Positions 34,129 to 46,211 of a stretch of DNA of 64,000 bases are shown here, piece by piece. Position numbers and translations under genes: made by a program. A model generated the notes under the pieces. That model saw only the letters and a list, made by a program, of their open reading frames with translations. It did no database searches and was not told the origin of the DNA. Each line of letters begins with the position of its first letter. Positions within the stretch are counted from its first letter, which is position 1. The stretch lies in the NCBI GenBank assembly GCA_949361645.1, contig OX442417.1, positions 4,880,819-4,944,818 on the forward strand, in the 5' to 3' direction. The stretch is from Spongilla lacustris (Eukaryota > Porifera > Demospongiae > Spongillida > Spongillidae).

Positions 34129-35078
34129 AGGGTCAACTATCGATAAGGTTTGTCCTTACCGCTTAACGGTTATCCGATACCGTTAAGCAACCGGTAAGAC
34201 ACTTTTCTTATCATTACCTTTCAGTAAGAGATAACTTCTAACCGAATATTATCTGTAACACTTGGCTTTCTTATTGATTTTTTATATTTCTTGTACTGGC
34301 CTTCCAAATAATTATTCACGACAACATGTGGGCAAAATTAACCGAATTAGTGTTATGAATAATTACTAGAGGGAATTTTCGCACTACACGTGTACAAAAT
34401 GAGTACATGTTTGAATAGAAGTTGTTCCTAGCACTGTGACGTCAGAGCAACGAACTGTGCGTTTGCTGACACACGTAACCGATATAAATCAATATACGAT
34501 CCGCTGGTACTGGTGTACAATTAACAACTACAGAGACTTGACGTTTTTAACTTACATGTATAAAAATAACGCTGCTAGATAAGAAACACCATAGGCTAAA
34601 ACGCTTCGTCATCACAAAAACCCAGGGTCCATATGATTATGCAAGTTGCCATTGCAGTTTCCTTGCAAGATATCAGGTTATTCCGAAGGAGATTATTGGC
34701 CATCGAAGGCCAACCAAGTACGAAATTAAATGGGTAGGCAAGTTGGACCAAGGACCGTTAATAGTCCGCACACAATGCAACACTTGGGAACCCATCAATA
34801 ACCTTGCAAGCTATGAAGGAATGCATGCAAGGAACTAATAAGGAAGGCTACAACCTAATGTATCCACGGATGCCAAATGATACTAAGATGTCAACAGATA
34901 CCCTTTGGACACGCCTATTATCTTAGCGGTAATCATTAGAATTTACCGTTCAGTAAGAAAGCTTGTCGGTAAGTTTTTTATCGATAGGCGTAGAGTAATT
35001 TCAGTAAATATTCGATAATTGGTGTTTACTTACTGATAATTACCGATAAGCTCAAAACCTTATCGATAGTTGACCCTA
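34129..35078 (+). mobile_element. hAT MITE, TAGGGTCAACTATCG termini (copy 3)
   Basis: Nearly identical to 31209-32140 by eye. The left end is agggtcaactatcg preceded by acatgtag, the right end is ...gttgaccct followed by atctatag: a degraded 8-bp duplication (5 of 8 match). It directly abuts the TIR element starting at 35081. Confidence 0.92.
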
Positions 35079-35229
35079 TCTATAGACCTTATTCGACCGC
35101 AATATGAAATATGAATATCACACGCTCGTCCCAATATTGGTTCAATTACATCACGCGACACGAAGTTCACTAATGGCGAGTGAGTTCAGGAACTATCAGC
35201 GATCACTTTTCAAGGCCTAAAACTTTCAT

Positions 35230-35751
35230 ACAAGGTTGGTTCCGTTCTTTTCTATCGATTTGGTGATCCGCGTGGTGCGAGGTTATAGTTTGCCGTCCCT
35301 GTATTGAAAACAATCTTGTGGCCCTCCGCGAAAAGGGTAAACAGGAACACCAGCGAGGTAAATAAGCTCTCTATCATACCGTGGGTGTAATAGGACTGAT
35401 TTGACTTCACCTCGTTTTTTGTTAATTATAACATAATCAAGACAAGGCAATTTAATGACTTCTACTGTGAACCCATTTTTGTAGCACCAAGCAGAATCCA
35501 CGTGTAGTGATGTCTAGTGGGTGTATTGAGATATAAAGCATGTTAACACAGTGTAGGGTTGTTGAGATTCTGCGCCTCAATTGCGGAGTTGAGCTGTCAT
35601 GATTTACACAGCCCTTGTGATATGCCTCGAAGAAAACACTTAGTGGGCCGGCCAAACGTCTCTTGAAGTACTGTATGGGTCTGTGGTTACCCCTAGTATA
35701 CCAAGCTTCTCTTTATAGCGTAACTTTCCCACCGTATCAAGCTGCTTAATC
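35230..35751. repeat. 522-bp direct repeat, copy 1
   Basis: It is identical by eye to 36603-37124 (constant offset 1373). It begins acaaggttggttcc and ends agctgcttaatc. It lacks TG...CA ends and adjacent primer-binding or purine tracts, so an LTR is unlikely. Confidence 0.95.
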
Positions 35752-35762
35752 CATAGATATTT

Positions 35763-36597
35763 AAGTAAGGGGATTGGAAACGGATCAATGAATCTAATTA
35801 GTCACGTACAGTCCATGTTACGCCTACAATTAAAAATTCATATCGTACGCAGCAGCTGTTTTATGGACTATAGGGACCGAGACGTCAGGATCACAGGTTC
35901 ACATCTTTGCGAGTGGTATATGGACAAGCAAAGCCTGGTACCCAAAACCTTTGTTTTCCAGTCATACTTTCTTCTACACACTCGTAATGTCTTATACCCA
36001 TTGCTTAAAAAATAATCAAAAATCGATAAATGCTTCTCTCCTTAGCTTCGTTACCTCGCCTAAGGCGATACGGTTAAAGGGAAAATGACAGCCAATAGGC
36101 ACGTAGCACACTGTGCACATCTATAATATGCAACGTTTAGCGCGCCAGCACCTGTAGAATCGTAGAAAAAGGTACAGTGCCAAAGTAACTCCATTTACGC
36201 TTCTTACGTACTAGAATGGAGGTTGCGAAGTAAAGAACAGTCCGCCGTACACAAAATTAAGGAAAGGCATACAGATATGACCTACCAACGACATAGTAGT
36301 AACAGAATCGCGCTGAGATGAACTGGTCAAAAATAAAAGGTACAGTCCGTAACCGAGTCGCGTAAGGTACTAGAAAATCGCGTTCAGCAAGCAAACAATA
36401 AGAGCAAAGAGCCGTGCCAGTTAAAGAATGGCTTACAGACACGTAGGAAGATGTAATATGACGTTTTAGGACGAAAACAAATCACACAGTAGCAGCAGTT
36501 TTCAAGTCTTCATTGGTTTAAGGGTAATAATAACCGTGTCAAGGAGTGTACGTGTACAATCATGCGCTCACGTGATGCGTTTCCAATCCCCTTACTT
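35763..36597. mobile_element. Inner inverted-repeat element between the direct repeats
   Basis: A perfect 20-bp inverted repeat, AAGTAAGGGGATTGGAAACG at 35763-35782 and its complement at 36578-36597, bounds the spacer between the two 522-bp repeats. The enclosed sequence has no coding frame of note. Confidence 0.8.
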
Positions 36598-36602
36598 TAA
36601 TA

Positions 36603-37124
36603 ACAAGGTTGGTTCCGTTCTTTTCTATCGATTTGGTGATCCGCGTGGTGCGAGGTTATAGTTTGCCGTCCCTGTATTGAAAACAATCTTGTGGCCCTCC
36701 GCGAAAAGGGTAAACAGGAACACCAGCGAGGTAAATAAGCTCTCTATCATACCGTGGGTGTAATAGGACTGATTTGACTTCACCTCGTTTTTTGTTAATT
36801 ATAACATAATCAAGACAAGGCAATTTAATGACTTCTACTGTGAACCCATTTTTGTAGCACCAAGCAGAATCCACGTGTAGTGATGTCTAGTGGGTGTATT
36901 GAGATATAAAGCATGTTAACACAGTGTAGGGTTGTTGAGATTCTGCGCCTCAATTGCGGAGTTGAGCTGTCATGATTTACACAGCCCTTGTGATATGCCT
37001 CGAAGAAAACACTTAGTGGGCCGGCCAAACGTCTCTTGAAGTACTGTATGGGTCTGTGGTTACCCCTAGTATACCAAGCTTCTCTTTATAGCGTAACTTT
37101 CCCACCGTATCAAGCTGCTTAATC
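36603..37124. repeat. 522-bp direct repeat, copy 2
   Basis: Identical by eye to 35230-35751. Absence of substitutions indicates recent duplication, gene conversion or an assembly duplication. Confidence 0.95.
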
Positions 37125-37350
37125 GAATCCGACAGTTCAGCCATATTCGTGCATCTCATTAACGGCGACGCCTTTTCAATATAGTATCTCATTATGCCTT
37201 TCCAATTATGTCACATGCATGTCACACATTAATATATTCATATTTGCGGTCGAATAAGGTCTATACATAGGTCCAATGGACACTCAAGCGCGTGACCAAA
37301 ATCAATGAATATTAAATTTGGTTGGCAAATTTATTGTCCGTGCCTAAGAA

Positions 37351-37485
37351 ATGGTTGTTAGTTGCTGTGCGATTGGTTGTAGAAGTCGCCATGGTGAACG
37401 TTCTAGCCTTGGATTCGATCGTTTTACATACAAGAATCATCCCTGACAACAGAAATGGATAAAAGGTAGAACAGGTTGGCCGTAG
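37351..37485 (+). pseudogene. THAP-type zinc finger remnant
   Basis: From ATG 37351 the frame reads MVVSCCAIGCRSRHGER, then FDRFTYKNHP, a TGA at 37444, and QQKWIKG. The C-x(3)-C start, the FxRF spacing and the QKWIK helix match the N-terminal half of a THAP domain, a C2CH DNA-binding module of P-element and Kolobok-like transposases and host factors. The CxxH end is not visible and the TGA interrupts it, so it is probably a broken exon lying just outside the TIR element. Confidence 0.5.
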
Positions 37486-37489
37486 CAGA

Positions 37490-38416
37490 CCGTGGCGTAT
37501 GGTCGGGCTACGCCCAACTACTGGATGCCCATAGTACACTCGCGAATCTGGTGACTATATATTGTATCTGGTATGTATGTGTCATTCCCATGTGGTATCG
37601 AGCGCTTCAGTTTCACTGTGTCAGTTTACGCTCAGGAAAACCTACCAGTAAACATCCGTCGGGTCCCCAGACCCAGCAATGATGTAGACTTCGTCCTGAT
37701 TGTGTTCTCGTTTAGGAGGCAAGAAAGATTAAACACTTACCCAACCATGCATGTGCAGTTACCAGAAAGAATAGAACCATCAGGTGAGAGCTGGCTAGGG
37801 CTTTGACCCCTATACCAGTGATACCACGCAGTACGAATGCCATTACGTAGACAGAAGACTCGAAGAAATTGTAGGCTTCGAGCTGCTGGCATGAAAGCAG
37901 CTGCTCCTGGGTATACGTGCCAGTTCTTTAAGGAAAAATATGCCCATACTCTTTCCTAGTTCATTTGTTTGGGTACCAGGCTAACTCTTTCCGTGGCCAC
38001 AACGACATATCGCGATGGCTGTTAGATTCCATGTATGGGACACAACTTAACAGCATACCAACAGGCTCCAATTTCTGCTTGTAACGACTTTGGCAACCAG
38101 ATTTTAGTACGCCGTCCATTAGCATATGTACACACTTGCCAACCAAATTAATAAAACATGAGTATCACGTGATCCGCTGGACCTATGTATATGGCAATCG
38201 AGTATATGAACGTTGCTATACACTGCATGATAGCAGTTTTGTTTTTCCACTTTGAGAAGTAGTCTGTAGCAACGATGATTTAGCAATTTCCTCGAGGTGG
38301 CGGGCAAACCTGACAGGCCGGGATCCACCCACAAGGGGGGAGTAGATTGTCACACCATGCATGCGTCAACAATTTATATGGTGTTTTCATGCTCGTCCTT
38401 TGTTAACTCTATGTGT
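37490..38416. other. Intergenic, nothing recognised
   Basis: No further THAP-protein or transposase exons could be identified downstream of the remnant. Open frames here lack domains. Confidence 0.4.
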
Positions 38417-38424
38417 GATTTGAC

Positions 38425-39145
38425 CAGTGTTGCCGCGAAATAATCTGCATCCTTAATCGTCTATATCGTGATATATCGCGATAGGAGCATTTAATCGCGA
38501 TATAAATATCGCGATATATTAAATTATTCATGACCAATTATCGCTTGGTTATTAAACGTTGGGGTGAATAGTTATGGTTACCACGAAGGATATGGTACAG
38601 GTATACGTGTTCTTACGCTAAAGGTACTTGCTACCACAGACAATTTGCTGCCACAAAAAATCAATTGTTTTTTAGCTACATGATAGCTTGCGCAATGTTC
38701 CCAAGCAGCCTGTCAGCAGAAATCAATTTCAGAAAATATGGTCCATTGTTGTGGTGGAGGAATCATGAGTCATACGTCCCTACCATAGCTAAACCAGCAA
38801 GCAAGTACTTGTGCATTTTTGGTTAGGAATTTTCCTTAAGAAGAAAAGGTTGTGCCCGTGGGGGCGTGGCATCTTGCATGAAAGGTTGCATTAGCAAATG
38901 TATATTTCTAAGGCAAAATTCAAACTGAACTAGTTTAACTGTAACAGTACATTATTTTCATTGATATACCTAAATGTATGCTTATTCTCTGCTCGTTTCT
39001 AAATTTTTTTTCTGTATATCTTTGTTTACGTCCGTACACGTTTATTTCGCGATTTGACTAAAGATTAATCGCGATATATCGCCTTTCGCGATGTAAACAT
39101 TTAATCGCGATATATCGCCTTTCACGATATATCGCGGCAACACTG
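38425..39145. mobile_element. hAT MITE with CAGTGTTGCCGCGA termini (copy 2)
   Basis: It is flanked by perfect 8-bp duplications GATTTGAC (38417-38424 and 39146-39153). Ends are CAGTGTTGCCGCGA and TCGCGGCAACACTG. At least seven tatatcgcgata-like palindromes lie within about 90 bp of the ends. It is the inverse-orientation relative of 8709-9398. Confidence 0.97.
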
Positions 39146-39153
39146 GATTTGAC

Positions 39154-41083
39154 TGACTTCAGGGTGCTCTGTCTCAGTTAGAAAGGAAGCTGATTCAATT
39201 ACTGACTGTGTCGTATTGGCAGTATTGGAAGTGCTGGTATCCAAAGTGATTTTAAACAAATCTCTCTACATACATAAAGCATGCCTGATCACATATTGAG
39301 ATGCAGGATCAAGTGTTTCGCATTACCTATATCCTGTTGCAACTACTAACAATTTTTATGGAGGTGAAGGAGGGTGGGGGAATGTACTGGCCAGCAATTC
39401 TCAACCCTTCATGATGTGCTTCATTGATGTGGGTTACAGATTCCTTTTCCAAGTGATTAAACATGTACGTGACCAGGGAATAATTTACTTTTTTTAAAAT
39501 GCATAGCAATTTTGCTCCGCAAAATCGAAATTGATTAGCAACTTGGTTCAGTTGCATCGCAATTTGTTCCCGCCAAGATGTGTGATGATTCTTCATATGA
39601 ACGCAAAGCAGAGCTATCCCACGGACACGCCCGCGTGCATTTGGATCGCTTTCAGGCGAACGAGTCAAACGACTACTTCCCCCCCTCCCCCGTCACCATC
39701 ACATTTAAAAGTTTTAATATTTGTAGATTTTGTCCACCCGTATTGGTACTGTCGCGTATGCGTTCTGGCATATTCATGTGCAGTACGTACATGTACCACA
39801 CGGCTGTTTGCGGCTAGGCAGTAGGTTTGACAATTAGATGTATACCGTAAATCGCAAGGAAATATACCTGCAAGCCTCATTAAAAATACTGTATCTTTAG
39901 CGAGCCATATCGTGCTCATTTTAAGTACAACATACGAGAAAATACTTCTCTTGCTAACCCTATGCATGTAGTTACAAACAGTCCACATACGCAATCGGTT
40001 TATTACGTTTCCTATAAACGCGCAGCTGATTTTTGCACCAATCTTCGATCGTGTCACAGGGGAGGGGTTACTTCAGGTCGATGACACGGACGCGTAACAA
40101 TTTTCCATTAAGGTCAGTATGCATCACCATAGAGAAGAGGCCTATACGTATTCAGAAAAGTCTTTGAAAGCTTGCTACAACACAGTACGCTTCTGTATCT
40201 TATGAATGATCTGTGCGGCTCGTCCGTATCCGACCCCATAGGCTCAATGGATCACCACATAGAGATGATTCAAAAGCGCGCAAGAACCTGTTGGTAGTTA
40301 CAGGGAAAATGAAAAGGACATTTTACCCATGCTCTGAGTTAGCAGCACAGCTCATCATTTCTGTGTTCAGTACTACATGTAAACGTACATTTTAATTAGT
40401 AATGATTTGATAACTTGATAATTCTATTAAATTCTACACCCGCCTTCCCGAAGCCGGCTGTGTACGCTGCGCGCTCATGTCATTCGTACGCGTACGCAAT
40501 CGTTAATCGTCACATTAATTGTCGCAATCGCGATGTCACTTGAGTGTGGCTGATGCGACGTGGCGCCAGCTTTCTGATTGGAATTCTTTTGTACCATAAA
40601 TGCACTCTCTTCGCGTAGCATTTACACTGAGCAACGTGCCTGCAAACACGGCACAGTGGTTTAAAACCATAGCTGACCAGGACATTTTCAAATTACTGTA
40701 TACAAATATGACTAACTTGTTTGTATCCTGATTTATAATGAGGTGATTAAATAAATATAAGTTATTAAATAAAGTTAATACGATAAAATCAAGACAGATT
40801 AATCAAATTCAACAGATTTATATAAATTCCATTATTGTAATGAATTGATATGTATTAATGGCATATTATATTACACTAAACAGGTACTAAATGATGTAGG
40901 AATTAAAATTTAATAATTATCCCAGAATAGTTAATTAAATTCAAGGCAAAAAATCAAGATTCTTTATACTTTATAATAATAAAATACATTGAATAACTAA
41001 CATAATTTATAATCATGAATGTATTACAGTTCAGAAAGATAGATTCTAATAGGCTATCCTCAAGTTAAAGGCAACTACTTGAT
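39154..41083. other. Intergenic, nothing recognised
   Basis: No exon, RNA or element boundary could be supported. The section 40680-41040 is very AT-rich. Confidence 0.4.
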
Positions 41084-41751
41084 TCAGTCTGTTTTTTCGG
41101 ACTTTTTCAATTCCTGCCTAAGACTAGTATACCCTGTCCGACCAAGCTTGTAAGTAGATAAAATATATAGAGCCTCATCTAAACTAATCTCTCTGCTAAC
41201 CATTTCCTTGCGGAACAACTTGAGACCTACTGCAGCTACAGCCCTGTCATGTATGTAATTCTCCCTATGAAGCATGTATCCTAACAATTGAGTAGTTGTT
41301 ATTTTTTGCATTTCTGCTTCCTCCTTCAATAGAGCAAACAAAGCATCTGTTCTCCTTTTGGAATGATGAGGGCTCAGTGCATCGAGTGGGGCAATTGTGC
41401 TGGTACTTGCTTCATCTTGTTCTTTTTCGATCTCTTCCACTTCATCTCCTTCATGTTCATCTGAACTCTGAGCAGCCATTGGCTCATCGGTAACATCAGG
41501 TTTTAAAAACCTCTCTTGCTGAAACTCCATAAATGCCTTCTTTGTACTTTCGCTCTTCTGCCGTTTGCTTAATTTAGCCCATCTACTCCTACGACGACGA
41601 AAGCGATAAACCGATCAAGACCTATAGGCTCGTCCACTATTCCTTCATCGTTCATAAATCGTCTGGCTGCCTCCACGTTGCTTTTAACCTTCATTACGTA
41701 CCTTTCAAACACTTCTTGATTGCTAATACTAGTGCTACGGTCGTCGGCCAT
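41084..41751 (-). CDS. Frameshifted protein of unknown function
   Basis: A first frame (ATG 41751 to about 41600) encodes an N-terminus with polar helices (VFERYVMKVKSNVEAARRFM). A second frame (to TGA at 41084) continues upstream of its own ATG as a basic stretch (RFRRRRSRWAKLSKRQKSES) that joins where the first frame fails, near 41595-41610, so one base appears gained or lost. The second part has an acidic linker followed by a helical region (QLLGYMLHRENYIHDRAV, then EALYILSTYKLGRTGY). This pattern resembles N-terminal regions of unnamed transposase-like proteins common in cnidarians and sponges, perhaps the same broad class as the 22.7 kb gene. No catalytic domain follows here. Confidence 0.5.
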
Positions 41752-44700
41752 GATTACAAAAGCAAGTTAAGTTGTGATTATTAACAATTTTGGATCGTTA
41801 GTTGCTTGTGTTTATAGCGTTTTTAAAAATCCAAACTTTGAAGCGGCAAGAAGCGGCGCGTGTTAATAGGTAGGCATTTAATAGCAGAAAGCTTTTACTA
41901 TATTACTTTGCTTGAGAGGGCCGCCCTTTTTCACCCGTTTGTTCCCTTAGGCGGTTACACGTGATTATATTACATTGCGCAACCGTGTAATCCAATTAAA
42001 TTTACGTTCTATGACGAGCTATGCGTACAAAAATTATACCAGTATCTGTAAGAAGGTTTTAAGAATATATAGCTACTTTATTTACTTTCAATCACTCACA
42101 GTGATTTTAAAATAATTTGTAACACACAAATACATCGGTTGAACACATTTACCTCCATTTAATACTTTGCACTTGACTATCAGGGCCAATATTAGGCCCA
42201 ATTTGAAGTTGGAGCACAAATTATGATAGCTCAGGGAGTTTAAAACCATTAAAAAAAATAAAGTCTGACAATTATACCCTGACCCCATGTCATGGTCTTA
42301 AACCACTGTGCACGGGTAGATTGCATCGCAGTTTTCTGCGACAATGTTTTGAAGTTGTTTCGCATCTAATAAAAACTGCTTCGCAAAATGCGATGCGAAT
42401 CCGGTTAAATTATTCCCTGACGTGCACCATTAGAGAAGTCATGTGGGAGTTCACGGGACTGAGAAACTCACTTTGCCGTAACCAAAAACGTACTTATAAA
42501 GTTGCAAGTGCAGATCTCGCATGGAGTTCTGATCAGCACATGACTTTAAAGTTCCAGATTATGAGTGGTGGCACAGATAATTACATGTATATATGGTACT
42601 CAGCTTGACAAAGAGTTAAAGGGGAAACCTTCATTGCAAAATACTGTTTAATTGGGGCTTTTTAGCTTTGAGAGTTCTTTTAGGAGAGACATGCATAGAC
42701 CATCTCTTGCGATCAATTACAAATTTCAACTGTATAAATACCTGCCAAAAGTATTCAATCACAGCAGAATCAGACACTATACAAAAATAATATCAATCTT
42801 TATATACCTAATACAGGTATTAACTTCTTTGCAAGATGCATGTAAACTTCACCAATGTATTATACAATTGGCAATAACTCAAATAGCAAGTTACCAAAAT
42901 CAATTAAATATAGGATGATGGATGGATGTAAAGAATAAGAAATTAATGGATACTGACATGCTCGTGGACTATTTAATTAGTGATTTAGTGTTTGTGGCCA
43001 ATGAAAATAATATTCTTCAATGCTAAATGATATTGTATGCTGCTAGTTAGTTGTTTGTTCATGCACAATTAGAAAATATACATGTGATGAATTTTAGTGA
43101 CAAGCCTTTTAAAAGTCTTATCTAAATCAGAACCACTTATATGCAATGTTTGGAATTAATATCTTACGGAATGGCAAGGTTATGCTTTATTGTTCCTCAA
43201 CCATGTATGCTGTACTAGAAAAGTTGTCACTTTAGCGCTAAATATCTCTGGTGTTAAAAATGATACGGGGATGAAATACTGTTAAACACAGCTTTTTTTG
43301 CTGTGATAATAATATTATAATCTTTTGAGCATTTTAAAAAAAATTCTGCAGTGCCTATGGGAACTACATCAGAGGCCTCTTATCACAAACCAACAAACAT
43401 GTTAAGTGAGGCCATCAGATCAGAAAAAAGGATCTCCATTTGAACATTGAAATCCTATTCATTGTTCACTTTCAATGTCTCACAATATTAATAAAAAACA
43501 CTTTGTAGTAACCAAAAATGTACTTCGTACAATATTGCGCCTGAGACAGAGGTTGATGGAGTAGCCAGTGTCAGATATGGGGGAGGGGGGGCCTTCCCCA
43601 CCAAATCAGAAAGTAAGTATTCATAGGTGAGGAGGCAGTGACTTAAAGGATTAAATGTATGTGCAAAGGCACAGGTTGGTTGCAGTGCCAGCCCTTTTGT
43701 CGCAAATTGTCGCAAAACATGTTACAAAGTGATTATGCTATGTTTTATGACTTTAAAAGTGTGAAAGTTGCAAAGTGGCTGGAGCGGAGTCCCAGACCCT
43801 GATGGGGAAGCTTACAAGCTTCCCCCCCCCATACCCCTATGCTGGGGGGAGGCGTATCAATTCCTGCTCTTGCCTATCACTTTGCCCCCCCCCCCCCCCC
43901 CAACACATACACACACACCATGAAATTCTGTATCCACCCCTGCATGGTAGCAGGACCTGTCAGTTGACTGGCACAAAGAAATAATCCCATGAAATGCTTG
44001 ACGGTAGCTGATTTTTATATGATAGCTCAATTGCAAATACCTGTATGTTATGCTGGCCATTCACATACCAACAGTATGAAACTGGCCAGTGTTTCCCAAT
44101 GTTCAACTGTCTCTGAACATATAGAAGGAAGTTTTGATTTCAGTACCATTATTAAAACAGCCGGAGATCCATGGGAGAATTTGAGGCATATTGTTAAGGA
44201 CATTTGTGAGGTTCTGAGAATGCGGCTTTTGGCACATCACTCAAAACCAGTCATCATTCAATCAATCATACTCATCAAGTAACTAAGTTAAATATAAATG
44301 TGGAAAATACGATTGGTTCCTGAGCAAATAGTTGTAACAATGTCCTACAATAATATACTCTCTGGAGGAATTTGCTGATGTTGCATGAGTAACCAGAGAG
44401 CGGAGGTTGCAGTGGAGCAATACCAGGAGTAACTGTCTCTATTTAGCCATGAAAAAAGTAAAATGCATTGCTTCACATTGACTTTCACAAAACCTCTTTG
44501 GGAATATAATCTCAAATTCTAAAGCAACAGTGTGAGCATGCTGAAGGAAACCAATTCTTGAACTTATGGTCACATCAGTAGAGTTTCTTGCAACACAAGC
44601 ATAACCATTCATGGGACATTGCGATGACAAAGTTGGTTTTGCCTGTGAGGTTGCAAATAGCAGCAATTTCATTGCAACTCATGGCAGCTCTACAGTTTCA

Positions 44701-46205
44701 TGCAAAGGACAATAAAATTCTTTCAGTTTTAAAACCTTACATGTGGGTAGGAATTCCGGATACACAAGCAGTAGTCAAATAAGTAAATGAATTCATTCAC
44801 ATTTATGCCACTATGACAAGGGGGGAAAAAAACATTGCTTACAAGAGCAGAGGCAAGTGCCATAATCTTTCCCAGCAGTTGTAACATTCCACATCTGCCT
44901 AACTCCTTTGCTCTCTCCTTCCAATGCCATTGTGCTCTGGTGTCATTAGGTATATGATCCAGACACATTTTTGGTGTGGGGGACAATATTCTAATTGAAT
45001 CGGACCCAACTCCCTAGGGAATACGTCCCTCAGACCTGAGTTCCCCCAGTTATCAAAAACAAATTAACCAGACTCAATTACCTAGGGAATATATATTCCC
45101 TGGTGTGCACATAAGTGCTGCCATGTTTGGTTTGAAAAAGGAAAGCCAATGATCATACATGGTTATGGTTGCCAACTATGTAATGTCTGTAACATGTAAC
45201 CTTTTTCTTTGGTCAGGGATGCTTTTATTCTAAATGGTACAGGCCTAGCTTTTTTTTTTTTCTACAGTTGGCATACATTATGTAATGATTATTTAGCCCA
45301 TTTATTGCTTTATAGGGTCGGAAATAAAGATGGAAGAAATAAAAAAGCGTGTAAACAAAAAAAACAACACATTTCAGGGCTTCACCCCATCATGGTTAAA
45401 TAGGCACAGCTAGGGCCTTTGGCCTGCCTTTTCATGGCCTGGGGACCATTTGAAGCTATAATGCATAGTGAAGGCGAGACCTCATGAAAATCAAGTGCCT
45501 GGGGGTTAAGCCACCCAAGTGCAACTGGGAATTCAAATTGGGTACATTGACTAGCCCAGGCATTACAAATGTATGCACCATAACATGCCCAACAACAAAA
45601 CTGTCTCAATTTCTATTGTAAACAACTTTTTTTATTTTTATAAATAATGGAGGCTGTATGTGTAGGTCTATAAGCAGTGGTGGTGGTAGCCAGATCATAA
45701 AGGTTTGAAAATAAGTATTCCATATAACTATAGTCCAGAAATTGGCAGAAAGTTAATAACCCCTTTCCATAACTGCTAACCTTAGGTGGCAAAGATATAA
45801 GTTCATATAATGCAATAACAAATGATATATACGATCAATCTATCTTATTAGGCGCAACAAGGAGAAGGAGGAGATTCTGGTTTTGAGAGTGGCAATATAT
45901 CTGATGTCTTAACGTTCTATGTGTTTGCATTTTCACTATTTAGCTTCTGTCTCACACCTTGCAGTTACACTGATAGGTTCTGGATGCATGCATTGTTTTT
46001 TTAACAGATCACTAAAAAAAAAGAAGAGACATGACATGTATGCATTACAGTATAACAGTAGTGTGATTCCTAATATAGTTTTGTAAAGTGTGCATGCATG
46101 GGTATTGAGTGTTGTTGCTGCTTGTGCCACAATATGATACTTTACCATTAAAATGGTTCTCTTTTCAGTTCTCATTCACAAACATGATGCATAATTTTTT
46201 TGTTT
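41752..46205. other. Long intergenic or intronic stretch, weak exons only
   Basis: Two open frames could be real exons but match nothing known: plus 43989-44282 (ends ...AHHSKPVIIQSIILIK) and minus 44672-44439 (ends ...CEAMHFTFFMAK, with a cctcacag acceptor-like site inside). A C tract occurs at 43885-43901. A segment at 45000-45110 has ctaggga words like the Ginger-type terminus at 33069. Confidence 0.3.
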
Positions 46206-46211
46206 GTTCAG

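Larger units (their letters stand above)
35081..37265. mobile_element. Nested non-autonomous TIR element, 2.2 kb
   Basis: The left end TATAGACCTTATTCGACCGC is mirrored by gcggtcgaataaggtctata at 37246-37265, and the inversion extends inward through an atatgaatat block. TA (or TATA) on both sides would fit a TA target. The interior holds two identical 522-bp direct repeats around an inner inverted-repeat block. No transposase frame was found. Small identical frames in the two repeats have no recognised domain. Confidence 0.8.

Noticed and set aside
35230..37124. 522-bp direct repeats as LTRs of a TRIM element
   Set aside because: No TG...CA ends, no primer-binding or purine tract, and the pair lies inside an outer TIR element.
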